A stretch of DNA of 64,000 nucleotides from Psychroserpens jangbogonensis (GCF_000797465.1 NZ_JSWG01000001.1:124001-188000); one strand, 5' to 3'. Numbered from the stretch's first letter, positions 9,314 to 18,940 are shown. Notes: generated by a model not told the origin, from the letters alone. Numbers and translations: made by a program.

Positions 9314-10333
9314 ATGAAAGCGTTTAAGTACATTTTATTTTTAATTCTAATTCTCATCATAGGCTTAGCTATTTATATTGCTGTTCAGCCAAATTCCTTT
9401 GAAGTTAAACGATCAAGAACCATAAAAGCACCTGTGGCTGTAGTTTATGAAAACATTATTGATTTCAAAAACTGGGAAGCTTGGTCATCTTGGGTTGAAG
9501 AAAAACCAGAAATAATAATCACTTTAGCCGATCAAACTAATGGCATTGGAGGTTCATATTCTTGGAAAGATGAAGATGGTGTAGGAACTATGAAAACTAT
9601 TGATACTAAGCCAATGACATCAATTAGTCAAGAGATGCAGTTTGGTGACTTTCCTAAATCTGATATTACTTGGAATTTAAAACCTAACAGTGATGGTTCT
9701 ACAGAAGTCTCATGGAATATATCAGGTAATGATTTACCATTTGGTTTCAAGATGTTTTCAACCTTAATGGGAGGAATGGAAAAACAAATCGGACCTCATT
9801 TTGAAAGAGGTTTAGAGAAACTAGATAGTATTTTAATTGCAGACATGAAAAAATACAGCGTTAACATCGAAGGTACAACACAACATAGTGGTGGCTTTTA
9901 TCTCTATAACACAACGTCTTGCAAGATGTCTGATTTCAAAGAAAAAATGCAAGAGATGTTACCAAAAGTTGGTGCTTACGCAATGGTAAACAATATAACT
10001 ATGGCTGGTAAACCTTTTGTAATTTATCATAAATGGGATCCAGAAAACGATGCTGTAATGTTTTCTTGTTGCATACCAACAACTTCAAAAATAGTAGCAA
10101 CAGAAGCTGATATAATTACTGGACAACTAGAACCATTTAGAACTGTTAAAACAGTACTTAAAGGCGATTATGATAATCTCCAGGAAGCTTGGGAAAAAAC
10201 CATGACTTATATTAAAACTAATAATTTAGAACAATCAGTAACTGGACCAATGATTGAATCTTATTTAACCGATCCAAATAGTCATCCTAATCCAGCAGAT
10301 TGGATAACCGAAATCTTTATTGCTGTTAACTAA
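9314..10333 (+). CDS. SRPBCC and GyrI-like domain protein, membrane anchored
   Basis: A 339-residue protein from the ATG at 9314. This start was chosen over the upstream ATG at 9266 because it directly precedes the hydrophobic anchor (YILFLILILIIGLAIYIAV) and a -7 box lies between the two. Residues about 30-150 form a START/SRPBCC-type ligand-binding fold (RSRTIKAPVAVVYENI). Residues about 165-335 resemble the GyrI-like/effector-binding domain of AraC-type regulators. The combination is known in Bacteroidota without an assigned function; a small hydrophobic ligand is plausible. Its TAA overlaps the crcB ATG by one base, so the genes are translationally coupled. Confidence 0.82.
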   Translation: MKAFKYILFLILILIIGLAIYIAVQPNSFEVKRSRTIKAPVAVVYENIIDFKNWEAWSSWVEEKPEIIITLADQTNGIGGSYSWKDEDGVGTMKTIDTKPMTSISQEMQFGDFPKSDITWNLKPNSDGSTEVSWNISGNDLPFGFKMFSTLMGGMEKQIGPHFERGLEKLDSILIADMKKYSVNIEGTTQHSGGFYLYNTTSCKMSDFKEKMQEMLPKVGAYAMVNNITMAGKPFVIYHKWDPENDAVMFSCCIPTTSKIVATEADIITGQLEPFRTVKTVLKGDYDNLQEAWEKTMTYIKTNNLEQSVTGPMIESYLTDPNSHPNPADWITEIFIAVN

Positions 10334-10701
10334 TGGTCAAACAATTATTACTAGTTTTTATTGGTGGAGGTTTTGGGAGCGTGCTTCGGTTTATCTTTGG
10401 AAAATTTCTAAATAATTCTCAAAATGGGATTCCATACGGAACATTTGCTGCCAATATTATTGGGAGCCTTTTAATAGGAATTATTTTAGGGATGGCTGCA
10501 AAAAACGACTCTTTAACTTCTAACCAAACACTATTACTTGCTACAGGGTTTTGTGGTGGCTTTACAACGTTTTCAACCTTTGCTTATGAAAACCATATCT
10601 TTTTAAAGTCAGGAGATTTCACCTCTTTTGCTATTTACACCATAGCTAGTTTTATTGTGGGATTTTTGGCAGTTTTCTTCGGAATGTATTTAGTGAAATA
10701 A
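10333..10701 (+). CDS. crcB: Fluoride channel CrcB/Fluc
   Basis: A 122-residue protein with four hydrophobic helices. It has the family signatures GGGFGSVLRF (helix 1), GTFAANIIGS (helix 2) and GFCGGFTTFSTF (helix 3), the last carrying the Phe and Thr/Ser residues of the fluoride pore. It exports fluoride passively as a dual-topology dimer. It shares TAATG with the upstream SRPBCC gene, so there is no room for a fluoride riboswitch directly before it. Confidence 0.95.
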   Translation: MVKQLLLVFIGGGFGSVLRFIFGKFLNNSQNGIPYGTFAANIIGSLLIGIILGMAAKNDSLTSNQTLLLATGFCGGFTTFSTFAYENHIFLKSGDFTSFAIYTIASFIVGFLAVFFGMYLVK

Positions 10702-10705
10702 CCGT

Positions 10706-11308
10706 TTAATGTTTATCAAACGCCTTCACTCCTGCTCTAACATTTAAAGCTAGATAATTACCTCTTGGAACTATCGGACAAGAATATTTATCATTATAAG
10801 CGCAATAGGGATTATACGCTTTATTGAAGTCAATCTCAATAGTATCACCTTCTGGTATTCTCAAATCAATATAGCGTCCGCCTCCATAACTTTCCTCACC
10901 ATTTGTTTCATCAATAAATGGAAGAAATAGATAATCTGCTAAACCTTCCTTTTCCATAAGATCTTTGCCTTGATATACATTTAAGGTATAGGTTTGTCCT
11001 TTGAGTTCAAAAGTCAAGATTCCATAAATACGTTCAGGAGATACACGACTTGTTGTCGTTTTCATATCAAACCATTCTGTGTCTGGAGTTCGCTTTAAAT
11101 TTGCTTTTACCACATAAGTAGAATCAAACTTAAAAAAGTCAAGACCTTCAAAATGCTTTCTGTCTTTATCTTTTAATGGAGAACTCGTCGCATCTTTATA
11201 TTCCGAATTCATCTCACGCTGAAATTCAGTTTCTCCTAAAACAGGTTTTTTATCCTGCGCACAACTTAATGCAAATACCAATACTACTCCTAATAAAAAA
11301 GACTTCAT
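10706..11308 (-). CDS. DUF1684 lipoprotein
   Basis: A 200-residue protein with a lipoprotein signal peptide (MKSFLLGVVLVFALSCAQDK; lipobox LSC). The rest matches the DUF1684 family, with the typical GGGRYIDLRIP segment and the Asn/Pro/Tyr-rich FNKAYNPYCAYNDKYSCP motif near the C-terminus, followed by PRGNYLALNVRAG. The family is of unknown function. It is convergent with crcB (4-base gap) and diverges from the MFS gene. Confidence 0.9.
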   Translation of the reverse strand: MKSFLLGVVLVFALSCAQDKKPVLGETEFQREMNSEYKDATSSPLKDKDRKHFEGLDFFKFDSTYVVKANLKRTPDTEWFDMKTTTSRVSPERIYGILTFELKGQTYTLNVYQGKDLMEKEGLADYLFLPFIDETNGEESYGGGRYIDLRIPEGDTIEIDFNKAYNPYCAYNDKYSCPIVPRGNYLALNVRAGVKAFDKH

Positions 11309-11383
11309 GTTTTTAGTTTTCTAATTCAAAAATACAACTTAAACATATTTTTCATAGATTTGACTGTAATTAAAAAACAAACC

Positions 11384-11458
11384 ATGCAAAATTGCGTCGT
11401 AACCTATACAAAAAGACAAACCTCTTATTTAAAGAGTCGGACTTGCTATATGCTATGA
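11384..11458 (+). CDS. Candidate 24-residue leader peptide of the MFS gene
   Basis: ATG 11384 opens 24 codons ending at TGA 11456-11458 in the divergent gap before the MFS transporter. Codons 18-20 (AGT CGG ACT) lie in a segment complementary to the left arm of the hairpin at 11485-11518. A short ORF overlapping an antiterminator segment and followed by a terminator just before an efflux gene is the layout of ribosome-mediated attenuation. Whether the ORF is translated is inference. Confidence 0.4.
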   Translation: MQNCVVTYTKRQTSYLKSRTCYML

Positions 11459-11518
11459 TAATATAAATATATAACCAATCAATCATAAAAAGTCCGACGA
11501 TATCGTCGGACTTTTTAT
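11435..11518 (+). promoter_or_regulatory. Candidate attenuator: antiterminator arm plus terminator hairpin
   Basis: The core is a perfect 34-base palindrome (11485-11518; arm AAAAAGTCCGACGAT) ending in TTTTT, 18 bases before the MFS start codon. A third copy of one arm, GTCGGACTT (11436-11444), can pair over 9 bp with AAGTCCGAC (11490-11498), which would block the terminator. Because the flanking genes diverge, the hairpin cannot end an upstream gene; it must act in the MFS leader, end a small RNA, or serve as a DNA operator. Confidence 0.6.
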
Positions 11519-11536
11519 ATTTATACAACAACCAAA

Positions 11537-12748
11537 ATGAAAACACTATTTTACAACTATATCGATACGTTTAAAGGCCTTTCCAAAGAAGTTTGGTGGT
11601 TGGCTCTTATGACTTTTATTAATAGATCAGGAACTATGGTCATTCCTTTTCTGTCTTTGTACCTCACCGACGATTTAGAGTTCTCTCTTAAAAATGTAAG
11701 CTGGATAATGAGTTGCTTTGGTTTGGGTTCTGTAGTTGGAACTTGGATCGGTGGAAAGCTTACTGATAAGATTGGCTATTACAAAGTTATGGTTAGAAGC
11801 TTACTAAGTACTGGTGTTTTATTTATTGCATTACAGTTCTTAGATACTTTTGCAGGTTTATGTATTGGAATCTTTTTAGTTATGCTTGTTGCTGACACGT
11901 TCAGACCAGCAATGTTCGTTGCTATGAGTGTGTATAGCAAGCCTGAAAACAAAACACGATCTGTTACACTTGTTCGTCTCGCAATTAATCTAGGATTCTC
12001 TGCTGGACCTGCTATTGGTGGTTTAATTATCACTACAATAGGCTATTCAGGATTGTTTTGGATGGATGGTATTACTTGTATTCTAGCGACGTTACTATTA
12101 ATGAAAGTGCTAAACCCAAGAGTTGCGAAACCTATTGATGATATAATTGTTGAAAATCCTGTTTCGGTTTTTAAAGACAAACCATTTTGGGTGTTTTTTG
12201 CTGCCATGCTTATTTTTGGAATCATATTTTTACAATACTTTTCTACTATGCCTTTATATTACAAAGAAATCCATGGCTTAACAGAACTTGAAATCGGATT
12301 GCTTTTAGGCCTTAACGGATTCTTTATTTTTGTTTTAGAAATGCCGCTGATCAAATGGTTAGAAGATAGCCGCTTTAAAAAAGTAAGTTTAATGCTATTT
12401 GGATTATTCCTAACTGTTTTAAGTTTTTATGTTCTTAACTTAACTAGTTGGATTGGCATACTGCTCGTAGGCATGTTATTTATGACTGTAGGAGAAATGA
12501 TTGCTTTTCCTTTCTCTAATGCGTTTGCAATGGATCGCGCTAAAAAAGGAAAACAAGGTCAATATTTATCAATGTATGTGATGTCATTTTCAATTGCTCA
12601 TGTTTTTGGTCATAACGTTGGTCTTAGATTGGTAGATAGTTTTGGATACAATAACACTTGGTATATTATGATAGGCTTAGGATTTATAGGTGTATTACTA
12701 TTAATGTACTTAAGAAAAATGCTTGCTTCAAAAAATAATCTAACATGA
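11537..12748 (+). CDS. MFS transporter, probable drug or metabolite efflux
   Basis: A 403-residue membrane protein with about 12 helices. It has the MFS motif-A region between helices 2 and 3 (GTWIGGKLTDKIGYYKVM) and Arg-rich loops. It resembles DHA1-type proton-driven efflux carriers (PF07690); the substrate cannot be read from the sequence. It is preceded by a leader ORF and a terminator-like hairpin, so expression may be controlled by attenuation. Its TGA overlaps the next start codon (ATGA), coupling it to the VOC gene. Confidence 0.88.
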   Translation: MKTLFYNYIDTFKGLSKEVWWLALMTFINRSGTMVIPFLSLYLTDDLEFSLKNVSWIMSCFGLGSVVGTWIGGKLTDKIGYYKVMVRSLLSTGVLFIALQFLDTFAGLCIGIFLVMLVADTFRPAMFVAMSVYSKPENKTRSVTLVRLAINLGFSAGPAIGGLIITTIGYSGLFWMDGITCILATLLLMKVLNPRVAKPIDDIIVENPVSVFKDKPFWVFFAAMLIFGIIFLQYFSTMPLYYKEIHGLTELEIGLLLGLNGFFIFVLEMPLIKWLEDSRFKKVSLMLFGLFLTVLSFYVLNLTSWIGILLVGMLFMTVGEMIAFPFSNAFAMDRAKKGKQGQYLSMYVMSFSIAHVFGHNVGLRLVDSFGYNNTWYIMIGLGFIGVLLLMYLRKMLASKNNLT

Positions 12749-13122
12749 ATCTAAATCAAATTACCATACCATCTTTAAATGTTGAAAAAGCAACAGCGTT
12801 TTATAAAACTTTAGGACTGAAACTGATTGTAAATGCCTTACCAAGATATGTTCGGTTTGAATGTCCTGACGGAAATTCTACTTTCTCTATCCATAAAGTA
12901 GAAGGCTTACCTGTTGGAAATGGGCTTAAAATTTATTTTGAAGATGACAATCTTGATGAATTAGTCACTAGCCTTCAACAAAAAGGAATTATATTTACTT
13001 CTGAAGCTGAAGATAAAGATTGGTTGTGGCGTGAAGCTCATTTAAATGACTTAGACGGCAACCATATCATTTTATACAAAGCAGGAAAAAACAGAACAAA
13101 TCCGCCTTGGCGAATAGACTAA
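12745..13122 (+). CDS. VOC family protein (glyoxalase/bleomycin-resistance fold)
   Basis: A 125-residue protein with the two-module VOC fold: VEKATAFYKTLGLKLIVNAL at the start, and DLDGNHIILYKAGKN near the end, where Glu/His metal ligands usually lie. The family includes glyoxalase I, fosfomycin and bleomycin resistance proteins and dioxygenases, so no activity can be fixed. It overlaps the MFS gene by 4 bases and is followed after one base by the DJ-1 gene. A resistance or detoxification role is inferred from this context. Confidence 0.87.
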   Translation: MNLNQITIPSLNVEKATAFYKTLGLKLIVNALPRYVRFECPDGNSTFSIHKVEGLPVGNGLKIYFEDDNLDELVTSLQQKGIIFTSEAEDKDWLWREAHLNDLDGNHIILYKAGKNRTNPPWRID

Positions 13123-13123
13123 A

Positions 13124-13885
13124 ATGAAACATATCTTTTTATTATTCACGATACTAACTTTTGTAAGTTGTAATACTAACAAAGAGAAGAAAGAGAACTC
13201 TAATAGTGAGATCCAAAAACAAGTTCAACAGGACGAGAAAGAATTCCCTAAGCTTGAACCTAATAGGTATAATGTCGCATTCTTGATAATGGATGGTGTT
13301 TTTAATACTGAATTAACAGCGCCTTTTGATATTTTTCAACACACTATTTTTAGAGATAGTATCAAACCAATGAATGTATTTACAGTAGCCAATACAGATG
13401 ATCCAATAGTAACATTTGAAGGTATGCGAATTGTTCCCGATTTTAATTATCTAAAGGACGACTTACCAAATATTGATATTCTAGTTGTCCCAAGCGCTGA
13501 ACATCATTTAGATACTGATTTAGAAGATGAAGCGATGATCAATTTTGTTAAACAAGTAGATACTGAAGCGCAATTTATAACGTCTCATTGTGATGGTGCT
13601 TTCGTTTTAGCACAAGCAGGATTGCTTAATAATTCGGTGTCAACAACATTTCCAAGTGATATTGATACCATGAGAGAACGTTTCCCAAAACTAGATATTA
13701 GAAAGGATGTGCTATTTGTTCACGACGGAAAATATATCACCTCAGCAGGAGGTGCAAAATCGTTTGAAGCCGCTTTATACTTATGTGAATTTCTTTATGG
13801 TAAAGACATCGCTGAAAGTTTAGCAGGTGGCTTGGTGATTGATTGGAAATTAGAAGATGTTCCTCACCTTATTATTGAAAAGTAA
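13124..13885 (+). CDS. DJ-1/PfpI family lipoprotein
   Basis: A 253-residue protein with a lipoprotein signal (LLFTILTFVSCNTNKE) and a charged linker, followed by a DJ-1/PfpI domain at about residues 50-245. The nucleophile elbow is ITSHCDGAFVLAQAG with Cys near residue 155, and an AraC-regulator-type amidotransferase segment (NVAFLIMDGVFNTELTAPFD) opens the domain. A membrane-anchored, exported DJ-1 protein is less common than the cytosolic form. It begins one base after the VOC stop, so it is in the MFS-VOC operon. Confidence 0.85.
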   Translation: MKHIFLLFTILTFVSCNTNKEKKENSNSEIQKQVQQDEKEFPKLEPNRYNVAFLIMDGVFNTELTAPFDIFQHTIFRDSIKPMNVFTVANTDDPIVTFEGMRIVPDFNYLKDDLPNIDILVVPSAEHHLDTDLEDEAMINFVKQVDTEAQFITSHCDGAFVLAQAGLLNNSVSTTFPSDIDTMRERFPKLDIRKDVLFVHDGKYITSAGGAKSFEAALYLCEFLYGKDIAESLAGGLVIDWKLEDVPHLIIEK

Positions 13886-13886
13886 T

Positions 13887-14330
13887 TTATTTTAATTGCT
13901 TTACCTCATTGTGTTTAATAACGTGAGATAGCACAATTTGAGTTTTGGTTTCTCCGTAAACAATCAATTGATCAATGAATGCTTCTAAGTGTTTTTGGTC
14001 TTTTAAAACCACTTCCATCACAATATTCTCGTTACCAGTTATTCGATAACAATTAATCACTTCATTATAGGTTTTTACCTTTGCCAAAAAAGGCTTAAGC
14101 ATTCCCATAAAAGCGCGTAACGTAATTAGTGCTTTTAGTTGGTAGCCAACTTCAAACGGACTCACGAGAGTGTTATAATTCTGTATAACTCCAGCATCTT
14201 CCATCTTTTTAATGCGTTCAGAAACTGCAGGTGAACTTATTCCAACCTGACGACCAATTTCGGCATTAGATAGACGCGCATTGGTTTGCAAGAATTTCAA
14301 AATCTTCCAATTTAGGCTATCAATATTCAT
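13887..14330 (-). CDS. Lrp/AsnC family transcriptional regulator
   Basis: A 147-residue regulator. Its N-terminal helix-turn-helix (DSLNWKILKFLQTNARLSNA then EIGRQVGISSPAVSERIKKM) is followed by the RAM/AsnC ligand-binding domain (about 65-145) with the GxxNI motif (ITGNENIVMEVVL). Such proteins bind amino acids and act as dimers to octamers. It converges on the DJ-1 gene. A perfect inverted repeat 47 bases upstream of its start (14377-14403) is a likely binding site. Confidence 0.92.
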   Translation of the reverse strand: MNIDSLNWKILKFLQTNARLSNAEIGRQVGISSPAVSERIKKMEDAGVIQNYNTLVSPFEVGYQLKALITLRAFMGMLKPFLAKVKTYNEVINCYRITGNENIVMEVVLKDQKHLEAFIDQLIVYGETKTQIVLSHVIKHNEVKQLK

Positions 14331-14376
14331 TTAAAGAATTTTTAAAATATACATTAATAATTAAATCAAATATACG

Positions 14377-14403
14377 ATTTTACTTTAATATCTAAAGTAA
14401 AAT
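14377..14403. promoter_or_regulatory. Probable Lrp/AsnC operator (11-bp inverted repeat)
   Basis: ATTTTACTTTA and TAAAGTAAAAT are perfect inverse complements separated by ATATC. The element sits between the divergent lrp-like gene and the gene at 14446. AT-rich palindromes are typical Lrp-family sites; autoregulation is inferred. Confidence 0.5.
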
Positions 14404-14445
14404 TTCAACACTTGTCACTAATTTTGTTACCATTGCTATTGAAAA

Positions 14446-14841
14446 ATGAATTATAATATCCCATCACATTTATCTGAACTGCCTATATATCAAAAGGCTA
14501 TGGACATTCTTGTATTATCAAGAAATATTTCGACGTACATTGGTCAAGATCTATCGTATTTAAGATCTGATGGTACTGAAGATCTTGATATTTACTTTTC
14601 TGGAGATATCATTCAACAATCTGAATCTTTAGCTCCAGAAATTGAAAAAGCCCAAGCAGAACGCTTTTCAGAAAACAAACACAAACATTTAGATTCAATT
14701 GAACGATTGACACATCGATTACATCTCAATTGCAACCGTTTACAACATTGCAATAGTAACGGTAAAGACTACTTACCTATTCTTCAAAATGAATTAAAGA
14801 AATTTAAACGTTTAAAGCGTAGTTGGATGATGACCTTGTAG
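14446..14841 (+). CDS. Hypothetical helical protein
   Basis: A 131-residue cytosolic protein that I do not recognise with confidence. It is mostly helical and hydrophilic, and its start (LPIYQKAMDILVLSRNISTY) resembles the first helix of four-helix-bundle proteins related to the 23S rRNA intervening-sequence protein. A basic C-terminus (LKKFKRLKRSWMMTL) follows. It diverges from the Lrp-like regulator across the inverted repeat and may be its target. It converges on the OsmC gene with a 5-base gap. Confidence 0.7.
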   Translation: MNYNIPSHLSELPIYQKAMDILVLSRNISTYIGQDLSYLRSDGTEDLDIYFSGDIIQQSESLAPEIEKAQAERFSENKHKHLDSIERLTHRLHLNCNRLQHCNSNGKDYLPILQNELKKFKRLKRSWMMTL

Positions 14842-14846
14842 TTTCA

Positions 14847-15314
14847 TTATTCTACGTTAGCAATCTTAATTACAACGTTGTGTTCAATTGGAAAATTACA
14901 AGAGTTAGCTATAAAGCATAAATTATTGGCTTCTTTATGAAGACTAATGGCTTTATCTTTCTTGTGTTCTTGTGATATTGTAATAACAAGATTAAGCATG
15001 ACAGATGTAAAAGCTCCACTGCCATCAGAATTCAATTCTAAAACACCAACAGCATTATCTGTGTAGTCCACTAAATTTATTCCGTTTTGCTGACATACAT
15101 AAAAATAAGACATCATATGGCAGGACGACAATGCGCTTAGTAATAAATCTTCAGGATTATGTTTAGATTCATCGCCTTTAAAGGCTTTGGCAGCAGAAAT
15201 AGTTAAAGGTGCTTTTTTATCAATAAAAACTTGATGAGTTTTCTCGTTTACGGAAACCTCTAAAGCATCTTTAGCTGACCATTTTGCCTGAACTTTGAAT
15301 TCTTTTTTAAACAT
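14847..15314 (-). CDS. OsmC family peroxiredoxin-like protein
   Basis: A 155-residue OsmC/Ohr-fold protein. The two conserved cysteines are in LSALSSCHMMSYFYVC and CFIANSCNFPIEHNVVI, the catalytic pair for reduction of organic hydroperoxides in this family. The sequence is of the general OsmC type rather than clear Ohr. It lies 3 bases downstream of the mutase gene on the same strand and may share its transcript. Confidence 0.9.
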   Translation of the reverse strand: MFKKEFKVQAKWSAKDALEVSVNEKTHQVFIDKKAPLTISAAKAFKGDESKHNPEDLLLSALSSCHMMSYFYVCQQNGINLVDYTDNAVGVLELNSDGSGAFTSVMLNLVITISQEHKKDKAISLHKEANNLCFIANSCNFPIEHNVVIKIANVE

Positions 15315-15317
15315 GAA

Positions 15318-18300
15318 CTACATGTTTCTTCTGTACTGACCTCCTACCTCAAATAAAGCTGAAGTGATTTCTCCAAGAGAACAGACTTTACAAACATCCA
15401 TTAACGCTTCAAAGATATTTTCATTATTAATAGCTCTATGCTGTAAGTCATTTAATAACGATTTACTATCATTCGCTTTGTGAAGATTCTCTAATGTCTT
15501 AATTTGGAATTGCTTTTCTTCTTCCGTTGCTCGAATAACTTCCGCTGGTAAAACCGTTGGAGATCCTGTACTACTTAAAAAGGTATTTACACCAATAATA
15601 GGAAACTCTCCATTATGTTTTAAAGTTTCATAGTACAAACTTTCTTCTTGAATTTTAGAACGTTGATACATCGTTTCCATAGCTCCTAAAACACCACCAC
15701 GTTCTGTAATACGATCAAATTCTAATAAAACAGCTTCTTCCACTAAATCGGTTAACTCTTCAATAATGAATGATCCTTGGATTGGATTTTCATTTTTATT
15801 TAAACCTAACTCCTTATTGATAATTAGTTGAATTGCCATTGCGCGACGCACAGACTCTTCAGTAGGTGTTGTAATTGCCTCATCATATGCATTTGTATGC
15901 AACGAATTGCAATTATCATATATAGCGTATAACGCTTGAAGCGTTGTACGAATATCATTAAAATCGATTTCCTGAGCGTGTAAACTTCTTCCTGAAGTCT
16001 GAATATGATATTTCAACATCTGCGCTCGTGAATTTGCACCATACTTATTTTTCAAAGCCTTTGACCAAATTTTTCTTGCGACACGTCCTATTACTGCATA
16101 TTCTGGATCAATTCCATTTGAGAAAAAGAAGGATAAGTTTGGACCAAATTTATTGATGTCCATTCCTCTAGAAAGATAATACTCTACATAAGTAAACCCA
16201 TTTGATAATGTGAACGCTAATTGTGAAATTGGATTCGCTCCAGCTTCAGCAATATGATATCCTGAAATTGATACCGAATAGAAATTACGAACGTTATTTT
16301 CAATGAAATACTCTTGTACATCTCCCATTAATCGCAGTGCGAATTCTGTAGAGAAAATACAAGTATTTTGAGCCTGATCTTCTTTTAAAATATCGGCTTG
16401 AACCGTTCCTCTTACTTGAGCAATAGTTTTAATCTTAATATCAGCATAAACATCAGCCGGCAACACTTGATCACCAGTTACTCCAAGAAGCATTAATCCT
16501 AATCCATTATTACCTTCAGGTAATTTCCCATTATAAGAAGGACGAACATTATCTTTATAGAGTTTAGCTATTTTAGCTTCGACCTCTTTTTCAAGTCCAT
16601 TTTCTTTAATATAAATCTCACATTGCTGATCGATTGCTGCATTCATAAAGAAACCTAACAACATTGGTGCTGGACCATTAATAGTCATGCTTACAGACGT
16701 CATTACATCTGCTAAATTGAAACCAGAATATAACTTCTTAGCATCATCTAAACAACAAATTGACACACCTGCATTACCAATTTTTCCGTAGATATCTGGT
16801 CTGTGATCTGGATCATTCCCATAAAGTGTTACACTATCAAAGGCAGTAGACAAACGTTTTGCAGGTAATCCCATACTCACATAATGGAAACGACGATTAG
16901 TACGTTCTGGTCCACCTTCACCTGCAAACATACGTGCTGGATCTTCACCTGTTCGTTTAAATGGATACAATCCTGATGTATACGGAAATTCTCCTGGTAC
17001 ATTCTCTTGTAAGGTCCATCGTAAAATATCTCCCCAAGCCTGATACTTTGGTAAAGCTACTTTAGGAATTTGAGAATGCGAAAGCGATTCCGTATGCGTT
17101 TCTATTTTTATTTCTTTATCACGAACTTTAAATGAATAAATCGGATTTTTGTATTTGTTTACCTTATCGTCCCAACCTGTAATGACTTCCCAATTATATG
17201 GATCCAAATTAAGTTTTACTCTATCAAATTCTCCAACAAGTAATTTAATGAAGTCTTTGTTTTCTATAGATTCAACAGATGTAGAATCGATTCCAGCTTT
17301 ATCTAATTGTGGTGCACTACCAACAACAGATTGGATCGTTTTATATATTCCGTATAGTCGTTGAGCAACTTCAACTTGTTCATTTGCCGTTTTATCGTAA
17401 GCACGATTACTTTCTGCAATTTCAGATAAGTAACGCGTTCTCGCAGGAGGAATCACAAAGATTTTCTCACTCATTTCATCTGAAATTTCAAATGTCGATT
17501 TTAAATCGGTATCTGTTTTCTCTACAAGTTTATCCATTATCGCTTTGTAAAGCGTATTCATTCCTGGATCGTTAAACTGAGATGCGATTGTTCCAAATAC
17601 TGGCAAATCATCTTGATGTGTGTCCCAAAGATGATTATTACGCATGTACTGCTTTTTCACATCACGTAAAGCATCTAGTGATCCTCTTTTATCAAATTTA
17701 TTTATAGACACTAAATCGGCAAAATCAAGCATGTCGATTTTTTCCAATTGTGTTGCAGCTCCAAATTCTGGAGTCATTACATAAAGCGACACATCGCTGT
17801 GTTCTATAATTTCAGTATCAGATTGTCCGATACCTGATGTTTCTAATATGATTAAATCAAATTCAGCAGCCTTTAAAACTTGAACAGCTTCGTTTACATA
17901 TTTAGACAAAGCCAAATTAGATTGACGTGTTGCCAAACTTCTCATGTATACTCTAGGAGAATTAATAGCATTCATACGAATTCTATCACCTAAAAGCGCT
18001 CCTCCAGTTTTTCGTTTTGAAGGATCTACAGAAACAATACCAATTGTCTTTTCAGGAAAATCAATTAAGAAACGACGAACTAACTCATCTACTAAGCTAG
18101 ATTTCCCTGCGCCTCCTGTTCCTGTAATTCCGAGAACTGGTGTTTTTGAATCTTTATTCTTAGAATGTATTTTATCTAAAGTTTCCTTTGCTACTTCTGG
18201 AAAGTTCTCTGCAGAAGAAATAACACGAGCAATAGCTTTTGGGTTTTTATTTGGAAGGTTATCAATTTCACCATTTAAGACATCACCAATTGCAAAATCT

Positions 18301-18728
18301 GACTGTTTAACTAAATCGTTAATCATACCTTGCAATCCCATCTCTCTTCCATCATCTGGAGAGTAGATTCGAGCAATACCATAATCCATCAGTTCTTTAA
18401 TTTCTGACGGAAGAATTACGCCGCCTCCACCTCCGAAGATTTTAATATGACTTGCTCCTTTTTCTACTAAAAGGTCGCGCATATATTTAAAATACTCATT
18501 ATGACCACCTTGATACGAGGTTAAACAAATGGCATTGACATCTTCTTGAATTGCGGTGTTTACGACTTCTTCAACACTTCTATCATGACCTAAGTGAATC
18601 ACTTCAACACCAGTAGCCTGAATGATTCTACGCATAATATTTATAGAGGCATCATGACCATCAAAAAGAGATGCTGCAGTTACAATTCTAACTTTATATT
18701 TCGGGTTATATGGTGCGACTTGCTTCAT
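15318..18728 (-). CDS. icmF: Fused isobutyryl/methylmalonyl-CoA mutase (IcmF type)
   Basis: A three-part protein of 1136 residues. About 1-140 is the cobalamin-binding domain ([26 protein letters not shown]). About 190-450 is the MeaB-like GTPase chaperone with P-loop [13 protein letters not shown]. About 540-1130 is the substrate-binding TIM-barrel mutase domain ([20 protein letters not shown]). IcmF interconverts isobutyryl- and n-butyryl-CoA or related acyl-CoAs with adenosylcobalamin. I start at the ATG at 18728 ([16 protein letters not shown]), because the 19 residues added by the ATG at 18785 look unlike the family N-terminus. OsmC follows after 3 bases. Confidence 0.92.
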   Translation of the reverse strand: MKQVAPYNPKYKVRIVTAASLFDGHDASINIMRRIIQATGVEVIHLGHDRSVEEVVNTAIQEDVNAICLTSYQGGHNEYFKYMRDLLVEKGASHIKIFGGGGGVILPSEIKELMDYGIARIYSPDDGREMGLQGMINDLVKQSDFAIGDVLNGEIDNLPNKNPKAIARVISSAENFPEVAKETLDKIHSKNKDSKTPVLGITGTGGAGKSSLVDELVRRFLIDFPEKTIGIVSVDPSKRKTGGALLGDRIRMNAINSPRVYMRSLATRQSNLALSKYVNEAVQVLKAAEFDLIILETSGIGQSDTEIIEHSDVSLYVMTPEFGAATQLEKIDMLDFADLVSINKFDKRGSLDALRDVKKQYMRNNHLWDTHQDDLPVFGTIASQFNDPGMNTLYKAIMDKLVEKTDTDLKSTFEISDEMSEKIFVIPPARTRYLSEIAESNRAYDKTANEQVEVAQRLYGIYKTIQSVVGSAPQLDKAGIDSTSVESIENKDFIKLLVGEFDRVKLNLDPYNWEVITGWDDKVNKYKNPIYSFKVRDKEIKIETHTESLSHSQIPKVALPKYQAWGDILRWTLQENVPGEFPYTSGLYPFKRTGEDPARMFAGEGGPERTNRRFHYVSMGLPAKRLSTAFDSVTLYGNDPDHRPDIYGKIGNAGVSICCLDDAKKLYSGFNLADVMTSVSMTINGPAPMLLGFFMNAAIDQQCEIYIKENGLEKEVEAKIAKLYKDNVRPSYNGKLPEGNNGLGLMLLGVTGDQVLPADVYADIKIKTIAQVRGTVQADILKEDQAQNTCIFSTEFALRLMGDVQEYFIENNVRNFYSVSISGYHIAEAGANPISQLAFTLSNGFTYVEYYLSRGMDINKFGPNLSFFFSNGIDPEYAVIGRVARKIWSKALKNKYGANSRAQMLKYHIQTSGRSLHAQEIDFNDIRTTLQALYAIYDNCNSLHTNAYDEAITTPTEESVRRAMAIQLIINKELGLNKNENPIQGSFIIEELTDLVEEAVLLEFDRITERGGVLGAMETMYQRSKIQEESLYYETLKHNGEFPIIGVNTFLSSTGSPTVLPAEVIRATEEEKQFQIKTLENLHKANDSKSLLNDLQHRAINNENIFEALMDVCKVCSLGEITSALFEVGGQYRRNM

Positions 18729-18940
18729 TCGTAAAATTATGTGTTTTATAGGGTACGAATTTACGGAATTTTCAAAAAAAGACATCTATTATTTAGAATT
18801 GTTTAAGGGTTAATTATGTGTTTTAAAATAAAATGTTAAAAAAAAATGTGACTTTAAATACTTTACGGGTGTCTTAAACTTAGGGGTTCGAATTTTATAG
18901 TTCGATATAACCATTAAATAACCATATATATTTTGAAATT

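Noticed and set aside
10250-10333. Fluoride riboswitch upstream of crcB
   Set aside because: crcB overlaps the previous gene at TAATG and no crcB-type pseudoknot motif is visible.
11485-11518. Palindrome as an insertion-sequence end or att site
   Set aside because: No transposase, target duplication or second copy at a distance; the T-tract and third arm fit a transcription hairpin better.
17944-18366. 140-codon plus-strand ORF
   Set aside because: Lies fully inside the mutase GTPase region on the other strand; no family features.
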